A stretch of DNA of 64,000 nt from Sanderia malayensis (GCA_013076295.1 RQOL01000710.1:101638-165637), one strand, 5' to 3'. Counted from the first letter of the stretch, positions 12,345-22,074 are shown. The notes: a model not told the origin generated them from the letters alone. Translations and numbers: made by a program.

Positions 12345-12510
12345 TACGGTGGCCCACAAGTGTCACGGCAAAATTTTCTTTCTCATGCCAAAACTTTTTT
12401 TCTCACGGCAAAACTTTCTTTCTCATGGCAAAACTTCTTTCTCACGGGAAAACTCTTTTTCTCACCGCAAAACTCCTTTTCTCGTGGCAAAACTCTCTTT
12501 TCCACGGCAG
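12345..12510 (+). repeat. Left terminal inverted repeat with subterminal direct repeats
   Basis: After the 25-bp tip, about seven imperfect units (consensus TTTCTCACGGCAAAACTC) run to about 12510. The same units occur inverted at 21268-21405. Repeated subterminal motifs of this kind commonly serve as transposase-binding sites in other elements; that role here is inference. Confidence 0.8.
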
Positions 12511-12588
12511 AACTTGAGTAATGTGCGAGCACGAGAAATTTGCATCTACAGCCGATGGATAGTCGATGGATAGTCGATGGGAGTGAAA

Positions 12589-15207
12589 ATGGAGCACAGT
12601 GTAGAAAAGGATCGAAGTAGTGGAGACGATGTTGTGTAAGTGTTGCTATTGCTTCAAATTTTTATTTCAGAAAGTAACTTCCGTATTTCTTTCAATACAT
12701 CATTTGTGTAGAGGGACAGAAATGCCAGCAATACGTAGGCTAACACAATCAAATTTATTCTTTTCAAAATTGCGCAGCAAATTTAGGCCATTTAGGTTTC
12801 TGCCCCACTCCATGTTTTCTCAATGGATCACACGACTTTGCTTTCTTTTGATAAAGAAAATATCTTCATATTGAATGGATTTCCTACATCGTGTTGATTT
12901 GTTTATATTGAATGCTATACAAAATATATGCTCTAAAATTTAAGTCAAGTTTCTGCTTGTTTTTTCATGTCACACCTCAGGTCTGTTTGTGTTGAGTTGA
13001 AAAAAAGATAGTTTGGAAACAGGACAGTGTCAGGACAAACATTATGCCAGGATAAACATTACTCCAAAATTTAAGTTTGACTTCCACCCAATTATCCACC
13101 CAAAAAGGCCCATCATATATTGTAGATAAGTTACCCAAAGGTTTATTAGGGATTTGAAGGATAATTTTGACTTGACAAGTTTTTCACAAATTATTTTGTT
13201 GACAGGTATTGCAGCATGTGCCCAGTACGATTAAAGACGGATGTCATCTATTGCTGGAATTGCAAAAGCGACCAGAGTAAGTGTCGACCATCCGAAATTC
13301 AAGGGCATTGGCAAGCAGAGCAGTCCATATCACCACAAGCTTCACTGCCATCAACTCATTTTGGAAGACCTGTGGAAAAAGTAAAGTCTTTTGAAGAGTT
13401 CCAGAAGGAAAAGAAATCCAGATCTGAGACTTGTTTTCATGGAAAACAAGTCAAAAGGAAAAAAGTTGTTGAAGATGTAACTATAAATATTGGCTTGAAA
13501 AAATTGATAGATGGTAATCTGAAAACAATTTGGGGAAAGCGTCTCCCTATCACAGTTCCAAAGGCTTCAGCTCATTATCAAATTCTGGAGAAAGCTGTCC
13601 CAAAATGGGCTGCTTTTGACAGAAACTTTGATTGTGCACAGGAGTATATGCTACTCTATGAAGATGGCAGCTCTGCATTGTTTATGCCAGGAGACAAGAA
13701 GGACTTTTTTGAGCTGCAAAAGTACAAAGAAGCACTTGGAAAGGATTATAAATGTATCACACTTTTCCTATGTTTGTCGCAACATCATTATGAAGCTGAG
13801 GGTATCACAGTTGCAGAAAAAACAGATGATGTGGAGCTAACTGTTACAAATTTGCTACAAAGCAATCTTGGTGACATTGCAAATAATGATGTGCAAAACA
13901 ATTTGGCTCAAAGCTGAGCATCATTGTCAGGTGAAACAGATATTATTACTATTTCTGATGAATTGTATGCAAGAGACCTTCAAGAGCAGCTCAACTCTTT
14001 CCCATCACTGGAAATGAAGACAAGCAAATTAGAGATAACCTCTGTCAGTGACATATTGAAAATTCTCCAATTAAGAGTCAATAAAAGTAAGCAATTCTTT
14101 CTCACAACAAGAAGACAAGTGCAATTGCCTCGCATTCTACACCTATGGCAAAGACAAGAGAAGAAGTCAAGTGTGACCAGCTCCTTTGTGGTGAAATTTG
14201 TGGGAGAAGATGGCATAGACCAGGGAACATTGGGAAAAGAATTTCGTGCTGATACTTTGTCAGATATGTCAAAGCATTTTTTTCCTGGTGGAAATCCAGT
14301 CAATTCAACCCTCCATGTTCAGAATGGTAACTTTGAGACATGTGGGAAAATTGTCGCAGTCTCTCTGTCACAAGGTGGCCCACTTCCATGTTTTCTGGAG
14401 AAATGTGTTTGTGATTCTATGGTTAAAGAATATAATATGCAGGAAATTAAGGATGACGATCTCACAGCTGCTGAACAAAATATAATTGATGAAGTTAAGA
14501 AAGATTCCCAAGCTAATGTTGACATTATTCTTGATAGTAATTACACAGGATTGATAAAACAAGATAACATATATGATATAAGCAATTCCCTGAAGGTCAG
14601 TTTCATCAACAGACGCTGTCTGTACATGAAAGAGTTTGGTAAAGGCCTTGAATCTTACGGTATTATGCAGCTCGTGAGACATTACCCTGATATTTGCGAG
14701 GAAATATTTGTCAGCAAGCATGCTCAAAATACCATTCCAGATGCAGATTATCTGTATTCCCTACTCCAGCCACAATTTGCAGAGAAGGACACTATGAAAA
14801 GAGAACTACAGGAAAAAATGATGGATACTTTTCAAGATTTTCTCTACAAAGTTGAAAATGCACTCATACCACCAATAACCTCTATGACAGCATGGAACTA
14901 CCCAACTGATGCTACAGAGAAGCCTGAAGAATATCTTGAACAATTAGAAGTTAGCATTGCAAGAACACTTGGTTGGTTCATTGGACAGAGACACAGATCC
15001 CATGGACCATGGCAAGATTTGTCTATCAAGGTCATTTTTGACCATGAATGCAAAATTCGCGATCCAGTGCACACAGTTTGCTATCCAGTAATCCATGCCT
15101 GCTCAAGAGAGGTTACTCCTCCTGTTGAGCATATGTCTTCAACTGCAAATTTTGAACAGATTTTCATGACTGGTTTCACACATGGGCAATCATTTGCCAT
15201 GCATTAA
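12589..15207 (+). CDS. Zinc-ribbon and HECT-domain E3 ubiquitin ligase carried by the transposon
   Basis: Two exons, 12589-12635 and 13206-15207, are joined by a GTAAGT...TTGACAG intron, giving 682 codons. Splicing creates a CxxC-x10-CxxC zinc-ribbon-like motif (C18, C21, C32, C35; YCSMC...YCWNC), which supports the exon junction and the ATG at 12589. The HECT domain fills the last ~380 residues. VKFVGEDGIDQGTLGKEF opens it, and VSLSQGGPLPCF is the segment typical of G2E3-like HECT proteins. The C-lobe holds the likely catalytic Cys in VIHACSREVTPP (codon 648, 15100-15102), and the protein ends FAMH. HECT enzymes accept ubiquitin on this Cys and pass it to substrates. One in-frame TGA (13915-13917, codon 253) interrupts the frame in the linker, so this copy is probably defective. 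The gene is convergent with the transposase and lies within the same terminal repeats. An alternative is a captured host gene. Confidence 0.75.
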
Positions 15208-15757
15208 ATGAAGCAGTGTTTGAGTGATTTTGACATGGTCAAAGGCGGAGAGTACTTAACTATGTTCAGGGATTCAATTAGTGACTCACAATTCACAATT
15301 TTCTGTGCCAATTTGAAAATTTTCTTAAATGAAATCCACTGTTATAAATGAAATCCACATGTTACAAACCATAGAGATTTGAAATTTTAGGGTATTCATT
15401 TTTATGACCTATATATTTTGGGGTAGGGTTTTCGGAAAATCCATACATTTTTGGGTGTGACTTCATATGTCAAAATGGCAGATCCGCATCACCAGTCTTG
15501 AAAATATTGTTCTTTCAAATAGGGAATTAGATTACTTAATGCTTAATATTAATTTGATGTTTTCTCCCGAATGTCTGTCCAGTGTCCATTATGACTTACA
15601 TTATATTCAAATATTAATATTGTGTTCTGTTATATAGTTATGTTCATGTTTTACAGCTATGTTCTACAGCTATGTTTTATAATGAAGAAACTTATTTCAA
15701 TTTTTTGTCTTCGATTTTCTTTTTTTCAACTATCTGCGTTGGCATACCTGATTATTG

Positions 15758-15952
15758 TATTGAAAACTGAGTAAGCACAGTGTAAGTTACTTGAATTGTA
15801 TGAATGAAACTATAGAATCTTAAGAACACAACATAACAAGTCAGCGATAAAAAGCACAGAAAAAGATTAACTCAAAAAATGTTCGACAATCACATGATAA
15901 GTTACGATGGGCTACCGGAAGCCGGAAGTTCATTTTTGGACTATGTTTATTA
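15758..15952 (-). repeat. 3' LTR of the copia element
   Basis: This is a 195-bp direct repeat of 19923-20117. On the coding strand it starts TAATAAACATAG and ends CAGTTTTCAATA, so it lacks the usual TG...CA ends. Confidence 0.9.
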
Positions 15953-15961
15953 CTCCCACTC
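15953..15961 (-). promoter_or_regulatory. Polypurine tract of the copia element
   Basis: On the minus strand GAGTGGGAG directly precedes the 3' LTR. This is the expected position and composition for the plus-strand DNA primer site. Confidence 0.75.
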
Positions 15962-16021
15962 GAAAATTAAACTTCATTAAACATTAGGAATCAAAATATC
16001 AGTCTTAGTCCAAGTCTCTGA

Positions 16022-19000
16022 TTAAAGTCCATGCGACATACACATCATTGTGCGAAGTCTTTCAAATGATGTCTTTGATAGGGCTTTTGTCAAAACATCA
16101 GCCACGATGTATTCTGTTGGACAATAGTCCAGTGCGATTTCCTTTTCCTCTACTTTCTCTCGAATGTAATGGTATCTAATGTCCACATGTTTTGTTCTAC
16201 CATGGAACTTTGGATTTTTGGATAATGATATAGCCCCTTGATTGTCTTCTTTAATGACTGTTGGTGTTAGCTGATTGAATTTCAAGTCAGCTAACAAGGC
16301 TCGTAGCCACATTGCCTCCTGCGTTGCTGAACTAGCAGCTATATATTCAGCCTCAGTAGAAGACAATGCAACTGTTGACTGCTTCTTGCTTTGCCAACTT
16401 ACAATTCCACCACATAAATTAAAGAGATAACCAGAACGTGACTTTCGTCCATTGGGATCACTGCCCCAATCTGCATCAACAAATCCACTGAGCTGTATAT
16501 CCGTTTCTGTTGTTCCGTCAAACAGAATTCCCCAACCAAGTGTGCCTTTGATGTAGCGCAAAATGCGCTTAGCACTTTTCCAATGTTCAGAACTGGGGTT
16601 AGAACTGAACTGGTTGACTGAGCTTAACGCCTGTGCAATATCAGGCCTTGTGCTCGTCACTGCATATGTTAAGCTTCCAATCAAGGCTTGATACTGTTGC
16701 TTGTTGATACTATCTCCTTCGTTTGGCATCAATCGTGAACCAAGCTCTTGTGGAGTAGATACTGGCTTGCAGTCTTGCATGTATTTTTTCAACACATCTG
16801 TCAGGTATCTTGTCTGGTGAAGAAGCATCTTCTTGTTTGCTCTGTCCCTTGCGATCTGAATCCCAAGACAGTAATGTGCATCACCCAGATCTTTCATACT
16901 GAACTTCTTCTTCAATGCATTCTTTTCGATACGCAACATCTTGTTGCTGTTAGATGCTATCAGCATATCATCAACATAAAGTGCAATTATGGTCAGCTCC
17001 TCTCCCACTCGCTTTACATATAGGCAGGAATCTGCTTTACATTGTTCATAACCAGAGTCCTTTAGAAATTGGTCCATTGTCTTAAACCAGCATCTGGATG
17101 CTTGTTTTAATCCGTACAAACTCTTCCTGAGCTTGCATACCAAATGTTCTTTACCTTCTTCGACATAACCCTCTGGCTGGATCATATAAATTTCTTCCTC
17201 TAATGCTCCATTGAGGAATGCTGTTGGCACATCAAACTGATGCAATTCCAAATCGAGCTGGTTTACGATAGCTAGTACTGCACGTATGGAAGTATATTTG
17301 GCCACAGGCGAGTATGTTTCCTCATAGTCAATACCGGCCTCTTGTGAATACCCCTTCGCCACTAGACGAGCTTTGTACCTCTCAATTGTTCCGTCAGCAT
17401 TATATTTCACCTTGAAAACCCAACGACATCCAACTGGACTGCGATCTTTTGGTAGTTCAACGAGATCCCAAGCTTTATTCGTTATTAAAGAGGAGTATTC
17501 TTTGTTCAAAGCTTCCTGCCATTGGTGTTTTGCAGATGAACTGAGTGCTTCTTTGATGCAATTAGGCTCTTCTGTCGTTTCTTCTAATTCAGCATTCAAG
17601 ACATTCGACCACTCTCCAGTGATAGCACCTCCTCTGTCAGGCTCCTTTCTTAAACGATTTGAGCGACGAGGTTGTTCAGCATTCTGAAAATTTTCGTCTT
17701 CTGAGTCTGCAAGATCTTCTGAACCATCTGCGTTACCTTCTTCGTTCTCTTCGTTAGCTTCATCATCATCTTTCATATCAACAGTTTGAAAGTCATCAGT
17801 TGAAGTCCAGGAATCAACCTTCTTTACATTAGACTTTTGAATACGGTTCCCAAATTCGTCTTCAACAAATACAACGGATCTTGATTCGTAAACTTTCTTC
17901 GTAATTGGGTTCCATAGTCTGTAGCCCTTACGTAAAAGGCTGTAACCAATGAAAATACACTTAATGGACTTTGCATCCCATTTCTTTCTTAATTCATCGT
18001 CAACATGCATATAAGCATCACAGCCAAATACTCTTAGCATTGATACATCTGGCTTAGTTCCTGTAAAGCTTTCATGCGGCGTTTTCTCTTTCACAGCAAC
18101 AGTTGGGCTTCTGTTTCTGAGGATTACAGCCGTTAACACAGCTTCAGCCCAAAAACTATCTGGTAAGGCTGCTGTTTGTAACATGGATCTAGCAGTCTCT
18201 TGAATTGTCCTATTGAGTCGCTCTGCTACACCATTTTGTTGAGGTGTTCTTGGCATTGTTAGCTGTCTTTTGATGCCTTTCTTTGTCAAATATTCATCAA
18301 ACTCTTTGGATAAATACTCTCCGCCGTTATCAGAACGAAGTATTTGAATACTGTTTCCTGTAGCATTCCTTGCCATGGCTTCAAACTCTTTAAACTTTTC
18401 AAGAGCCTGATCCTTGCTTCGCATGAAGAAGACTGTAGCATATCTTGACATATCATCAGTAAATGTGATGAAATAACGATTTCCACCGTGGCTCTTCGTT
18501 TTCATTGGCCCACAGACGTCAGTGTGCACAATTTGCAGCAGTTTTGTTGCTCGTGTAGCTTGATTCTTTGGAAATGCATTTCTTGTTTGCTTGCCAAATG
18601 TACAACCTTCACAAAACTTCATTTCGTCCTCTGAATCAAGTTGTAATCCACCAACCATGTTCTGCCGGTCGAAAAGCTTTAAATTTGCAACACCCAGATG
18701 GCCAAATCTTTCATGCCATAGTCTCAAAGACTTTTCGGTAGTAGCACTGTTTGCTTTATGCATAGAATTTTTCATAAGTGAAGAATCTAAAGTATACAAC
18801 TGTCCATCACTGCTTCCAGACCCCATGACAATTCCATTTTTATCTAAGATAACACATCGACTCTTGTCAAACTTCATAGTGAATCCTTTCTTGGTTACTG
18901 CACTGACAGAAAACAAATTCTTCTTTAGACTTGGTACATAGAGTACTTCTGTTAAATCTGCAGTTTTGTATTCTTTCTCAGCTTTGACTTCTAAACTGAC

Positions 19001-19084
19001 AGTTCCTTTACCATAGGCTTTAACTGTACTGTTGTCTCCAAGCCGAACATTTTCAGGACATACAAATTCAGTATAATTCTGCAT
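16022..19084 (-). CDS. pol: Copia pol: integrase, reverse transcriptase, RNase H
   Basis: 1020 open codons. The protease remainder lies at about residues 1-60. The pre-integrase HHCC zinc motif is at H124, H128, C158, C161. The integrase core has D189 (HTDV), D252 (SDNGGEY) and E288 (NGVAE). A Ser/acid-rich linker and RSNRLRKEP follow at about 474-482. The reverse transcriptase runs from about 537, with D618 in FDVPTAFLNG and the YVDD box at 703-706. RNase H follows, with FVDADWG, STEAEYIA and EDNQGA. The listed start follows directly after a TAG (19085-19087) in the same frame as gag, so the original protein was one polyprotein. Apart from that stop the frame is fully open, and all catalytic residues I can see are present. 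Confidence 0.93.
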   Translation of the reverse strand: MQNYTEFVCPENVRLGDNSTVKAYGKGTVSLEVKAEKEYKTADLTEVLYVPSLKKNLFSVSAVTKKGFTMKFDKSRCVILDKNGIVMGSGSSDGQLYTLDSSLMKNSMHKANSATTEKSLRLWHERFGHLGVANLKLFDRQNMVGGLQLDSEDEMKFCEGCTFGKQTRNAFPKNQATRATKLLQIVHTDVCGPMKTKSHGGNRYFITFTDDMSRYATVFFMRSKDQALEKFKEFEAMARNATGNSIQILRSDNGGEYLSKEFDEYLTKKGIKRQLTMPRTPQQNGVAERLNRTIQETARSMLQTAALPDSFWAEAVLTAVILRNRSPTVAVKEKTPHESFTGTKPDVSMLRVFGCDAYMHVDDELRKKWDAKSIKCIFIGYSLLRKGYRLWNPITKKVYESRSVVFVEDEFGNRIQKSNVKKVDSWTSTDDFQTVDMKDDDEANEENEEGNADGSEDLADSEDENFQNAEQPRRSNRLRKEPDRGGAITGEWSNVLNAELEETTEEPNCIKEALSSSAKHQWQEALNKEYSSLITNKAWDLVELPKDRSPVGCRWVFKVKYNADGTIERYKARLVAKGYSQEAGIDYEETYSPVAKYTSIRAVLAIVNQLDLELHQFDVPTAFLNGALEEEIYMIQPEGYVEEGKEHLVCKLRKSLYGLKQASRCWFKTMDQFLKDSGYEQCKADSCLYVKRVGEELTIIALYVDDMLIASNSNKMLRIEKNALKKKFSMKDLGDAHYCLGIQIARDRANKKMLLHQTRYLTDVLKKYMQDCKPVSTPQELGSRLMPNEGDSINKQQYQALIGSLTYAVTSTRPDIAQALSSVNQFSSNPSSEHWKSAKRILRYIKGTLGWGILFDGTTETDIQLSGFVDADWGSDPNGRKSRSGYLFNLCGGIVSWQSKKQSTVALSSTEAEYIAASSATQEAMWLRALLADLKFNQLTPTVIKEDNQGAISLSKNPKFHGRTKHVDIRYHYIREKVEEKEIALDYCPTEYIVADVLTKALSKTSFERLRTMMCMSHGL

Positions 19085-19903
19085 CTACTCTCTTTTACTG
19101 GACATATGTCGTGATGCACCCGAATCAATGTACCAAATAGAGCTTTCATCTGTGTTTGAACTAGCTCCTGTCCAGAATAATATATGCGAATCCATACTGA
19201 CAGCATTGGCTTGTTCTGGTCGCTTTTCTCTCTTTGGTTTGGTGCAATCTTTTGCCCAGTGTCCTTTAATTCCACAATTAAAGCATTTGCCCTTCTTGTT
19301 ACCAGGTTTCGATCTTTGTTTCTGTGAGCTGGGCGTGGCTCTCGTCGCAACTAGTGCTTTTTCCATCGCATCACCGAGACAAACGGATGCTTCACAGCGT
19401 TTTCGTTCTTCGTGAAGTAGTCTGGCAGTAACAAACTCCATACTTAGATCGTCAGAACGTGATTCTAAAGCCACAATGAGATTTTCATATGAATCCGGAA
19501 GGCTAGACAATAGAGTCATAACTTGATCCTCTTCAGATATCGGGGCTCCTACTGAGTCCAGCTGTTCTGCCAAGCTTCGCAGTTTATTGATGTGATCAAT
19601 CATTTTATCCCCTTCTGACATCATCGAAGTTAAATATCTTCTTGGAAGAAATAGTTTATTCGCCAAAGATTTCGTTTCAAAGTGTTCTTCTAATTTCTTC
19701 CACGCTTCCCTTGCTGTTGTCGCTGAGCGAACTAACAATAACTGACTATCGCTTAAAGACAAACAGATAGTTGCCATAGCCTTTCTGGCACGTTTACGGA
19801 ATTTCTCTCGTGCATCAGCAGTAACTCCTTGTCCTGAAGGTTCTACTTCATCACCGGTCACGATATTCCATAAATCTTTATCCTCCAGTATCATTTGAAT
19901 CAT
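19085..19903 (-). CDS. gag: Copia gag with zinc knuckle and start of protease
   Basis: 272 codons. A UBN2-type gag region (about residues 5-170, LxSLPDSYENLI near 132-143) is followed by the CCHC zinc knuckle CFNCGIKGHWAKDC (207-220) and the protease active site DSGAS (260-264). The frame ends at TAG 19085-19087, inside the protease domain, in phase with pol. The protein begins MIQMILEDKDLW, which aligns with the middle of the first helix region in copia gags, so roughly 20 N-terminal residues are missing. A 12-bp direct repeat CAATAGGTTATG spans the primer site and the present start, suggesting a deletion there. Confidence 0.88.
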   Translation of the reverse strand: MIQMILEDKDLWNIVTGDEVEPSGQGVTADAREKFRKRARKAMATICLSLSDSQLLLVRSATTAREAWKKLEEHFETKSLANKLFLPRRYLTSMMSEGDKMIDHINKLRSLAEQLDSVGAPISEEDQVMTLLSSLPDSYENLIVALESRSDDLSMEFVTARLLHEERKRCEASVCLGDAMEKALVATRATPSSQKQRSKPGNKKGKCFNCGIKGHWAKDCTKPKREKRPEQANAVSMDSHILFWTGASSNTDESSIWYIDSGASRHMSSKRE

Positions 19904-19910
19904 AACCTAT

Positions 19911-19922
19911 TGGCCCATAACC
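19911..19922 (-). promoter_or_regulatory. Primer binding site, complementary to tRNA-iMet anticodon stem-loop
   Basis: Next to the 5' LTR the minus strand reads GGTTATGGGCCA. It is complementary to the anticodon-loop region (GGGCCCATAACCC) of metazoan initiator tRNA. Drosophila copia is known to prime from an internal cut of initiator tRNA-Met at this region rather than its 3' end. Confidence 0.75.
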
Positions 19923-20117
19923 TATTGAAAACTGAGTAAGCACAGTGTAAGTTACTTGAATTGTATGAATGAAACTATATAATCTTAAGAACACAGCATA
20001 ACAAGTCAGCGATAAAAAGCACAGAAAAAGATTAACTCGAAAAATGTTCGACAATCACATGATAAGTTACGATGGGCTACCGGAAGGCGGAAGTTCATTT
20101 TTCGACTATGTTTATTA
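19923..20117 (-). repeat. 5' LTR of the copia element
   Basis: 195 bp, with five mismatches to the other LTR. It is followed outward by the TATTG target duplication at 20118-20122. Confidence 0.9.
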
Positions 20118-20123
20118 TATTGT

Positions 20124-21234
20124 TCAAAATAACACTTGTGCGTCCCGCCAGTCATCTGGTTTTCTTAAATTACACATTTCCACAACATATTCGAAGTATT
20201 GCTGATATTCGTTATTTTCCTCTGGACGTATAACATGATTCTTTGCATACAAATATTCTTGCTCAGCAACTGGCATTATCAGGTTTTCAGGGCCACCATT
20301 GATGTCAGGGAGATAGTAGAGAGAATCAGGTCTACCTTTCACAGTATCATATCTTGATCTCCTAATGTAATGGCTGTTAGAGTGCTCTTTCACCTGATTC
20401 AAGCATCTCTGCAACAACGTAGCATAGCAAAACCACAGACATTCAACGTGGAGTTCTCTTGTCATGTCAACGTCTTCTGTCACTAGATCTTTAAAGTAAT
20501 TGATCCACCATGACGTGTGACTGCGACGAAAAAATGCCCACCAGCTTTCGATTCTTTGGTTACGCGGGGAAGGAACGTAGTGATGTCTGTCTGGATTGTT
20601 TCTGAAAAATGCATGCATGCCTGCAATAATCCCATTTTCTGTTCCCAGATCCGTAACTAAATCTACAGGGCAACCGCCATGCATTTTTACACTTTCGAGA
20701 TAGTACGTTCCTATGTTGTGGGGCTGGTTATTCGATCTTGTCACAAATAACCACAAGATTTTTCGGCTCCAACCATTGATACAACCGTGTATTGGGAAGC
20801 CGTATGGTTTAAGTTTGTCTTACCCATCACAGTGCCATGCTGCATTAGCCCCCGGGCTTTGGTATCCTCTTCTTCTCAACCTATGTGCTCTCCTTTCTTG
20901 TACCCCCCTGAGGGTCCAGCCTTTGGAGTAAATTTGCAACAATGTTACAGGGAACTCTCATACCATTCATTTGAAGATCATGCCAAACAGCGCGGTAGCC
21001 TAGATTACTATTTGGGCCATCCAACATTTGTGTTATTTTTGCTCTTAGAGTATCAATGTCATAATCTGGCATTCGTCTACGCAAACCAAGTTGCTTGACT
21101 TTCCTTTTCACAGTGCTGATGCTGACAACGCATTCATGATTTCTTTGAGGAAACAAGCGTATTTCTTTGTATGTAAATCCTTTAACAAAGTATTTTCGTA
21201 TCAAATCATCCATGTTATTTTCTTCATCAGCCAT
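20124..21234 (-). pseudogene. Integrase-core DDE transposase of the HECT transposon, frameshifted
   Basis: It starts at ATG 21234 (MADEENNMDDLIRKYF). An N-terminal helix-turn-helix region contains FTYKEIRLFP and STVKRKVKQLGLRRR. The retroviral-integrase-like core follows: first Asp in AAWHCDG, then KLKPYGFPIHGCINGWSR, second Asp in DLVTDLGTENG, and Glu in NQRIESWWAF. These give a complete D, D, E set. Two lesions are seen. A C-run of six at 20903-20908 shifts the frame, and a TAA sits at 20820-20822 just after the first Asp. A continuous protein is therefore not made. The frame upstream of 21234 reads through the terminal repeat array and is not part of the gene. It lies immediately inside the right end of the transposon and is convergent with the HECT gene. 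Confidence 0.8.
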
Positions 21235-21267
21235 AATTGCCTTCACTTTGTGAAGAAGATAAATTTG

Positions 21268-21418
21268 CCATGAGCCGTGAGAAAGAGAGTTTTGCCGCGA
21301 GAAAGAAAGTTTTGCCGTGAGAAAAAGAGTTTTGCCGTGAGAAAAAGAGTTTTGGAGTGAGAAAGAAAGTTTTGCCGTGAGAAAGAAAGTTTTGCTGTGA
21401 CACTTGTGGGCCACCGTA
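21268..21418 (-). repeat. Right terminal inverted repeat with subterminal direct repeats
   Basis: Inverted copy of the left end: the 18-bp tip TACGGTGGCCCACAAGTG on the minus strand, then about six units of the GTTTTGCCGTGAGAAAGAAA type. The ATTAAC duplication follows at 21419-21424. Confidence 0.85.
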
Positions 21419-21424
21419 ATTAAC

Positions 21425-22074
21425 CAATCTGTAGCATAAAGGGCTTTAATCTCAAAAGACTGTAGAAAAAAAGCTAAAACCTGTTTCCTTATTTAAATCG
21501 TCTGTAAAGGATTGCAATGTGGAAATTTGATTTTACTTAACCTTCCCACAAAGCTCCTTCCACATCTGACACCTTCACAACCATCGCCTCACTATTTGTA
21601 TTGAGCCATGCGGTTTATGATAATTTTGTGTCATTGAAATCGTTATTATATGCAAACATCTTTGACGCCTGCATCACCATAAGAGCACTTTACCTTTTCT
21701 TCAACCAAGTGAGACACTCCCGCCTTGCTATCGCCGAAAGAAGGGCTGGAAAATTGTAGGCCATTTTTTCTGTCTCATTGAGATGATTGCTTGGCCAGAG
21801 ACAATTTGCAATACTTACTGTGAGTATTGAGCCATTAGCTCTATGGCAATAGTGCATTCCCACAGAGTTATTATGCCCAGACCTCTTTGACGTCTGAGTC
21901 ACCAAAAGAACGCTTCACCAATATTCAATACAGTGAGACACTCCTGGCTTTCTCTTCCTAAATGCAGGCTCCAAAACATGGACGCCACTTTGCCTGGCAC
22001 ATTGAGAGAGGGGTTTAGCAAGACCCGATTTGCATGTTTATTACTCATTGCAGTACCTAATACTAATAACGTGA
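21425..22074. other. No gene recognised
   Basis: This is spacer between the HECT transposon and the piggyBac remnant. Two similar stretches (about 21690-21790 and 21890-21990: GCCTTTTCTTCAACC-like and CAGTGAGACACTCC) look like a degenerate duplication of about 190 bp. Confidence 0.35.

Larger units (their letters stand above)
15758..20117 (-). mobile_element. Ty1/copia LTR retrotransposon, full length, nested
   Basis: Two 195-bp LTRs (15758-15952 and 19923-20117) bound gag and pol on the minus strand. The 5-bp target duplication TATTG flanks it at 15753-15757 and 20118-20122. I count five differences between the LTRs (about 2.6%), so insertion is fairly recent. The domain order (gag, protease, integrase, reverse transcriptase, RNase H) is that of copia elements. 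It lies between the HECT gene and the transposase of the surrounding transposon. One TAG stop separates gag-protease from the rest, and the start of gag appears deleted. Confidence 0.93.
12345..21418. mobile_element. HECT-carrying DNA transposon with 6-bp target duplication (IS3EU-like)
   Basis: Both ends read TACGGTGGCCCACAAGTG going inward (12345 on plus, 21418 on minus). Both are immediately flanked by the same 6 bp, ATTAAC (12339-12344 and 21419-21424), a target-site duplication. Just inside each end is an array of about 20-bp units of the type TTTCTCACGGCAAAACT. The element holds a plus-strand zinc-ribbon/HECT gene (12589-15207) and a convergent integrase-core DDE transposase (20124-21234). 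A copia element (15758-20117) is nested between them; without it and its duplication the transposon is about 4.7 kb. The 6-bp duplication, the TA-starting ends and the integrase-like transposase fit what I remember of the IS3EU superfamily; that name is tentative. The transposase is broken, so this copy could move only with help in trans. Confidence 0.85.

Noticed and set aside
13915..13917. TGA in the HECT gene as a selenocysteine codon or as part of a tiny intron
   Set aside because: No selenocysteine-type context or element was seen, and possible introns here would be about 40 bp. A nonsense mutation is simpler.
21235..21414. N-terminal extension of the transposase frame
   Set aside because: It translates the subterminal repeat array (repeated SFSHGKTFFL-like words). 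The ATG at 21234 follows the array and begins the protein-like sequence.
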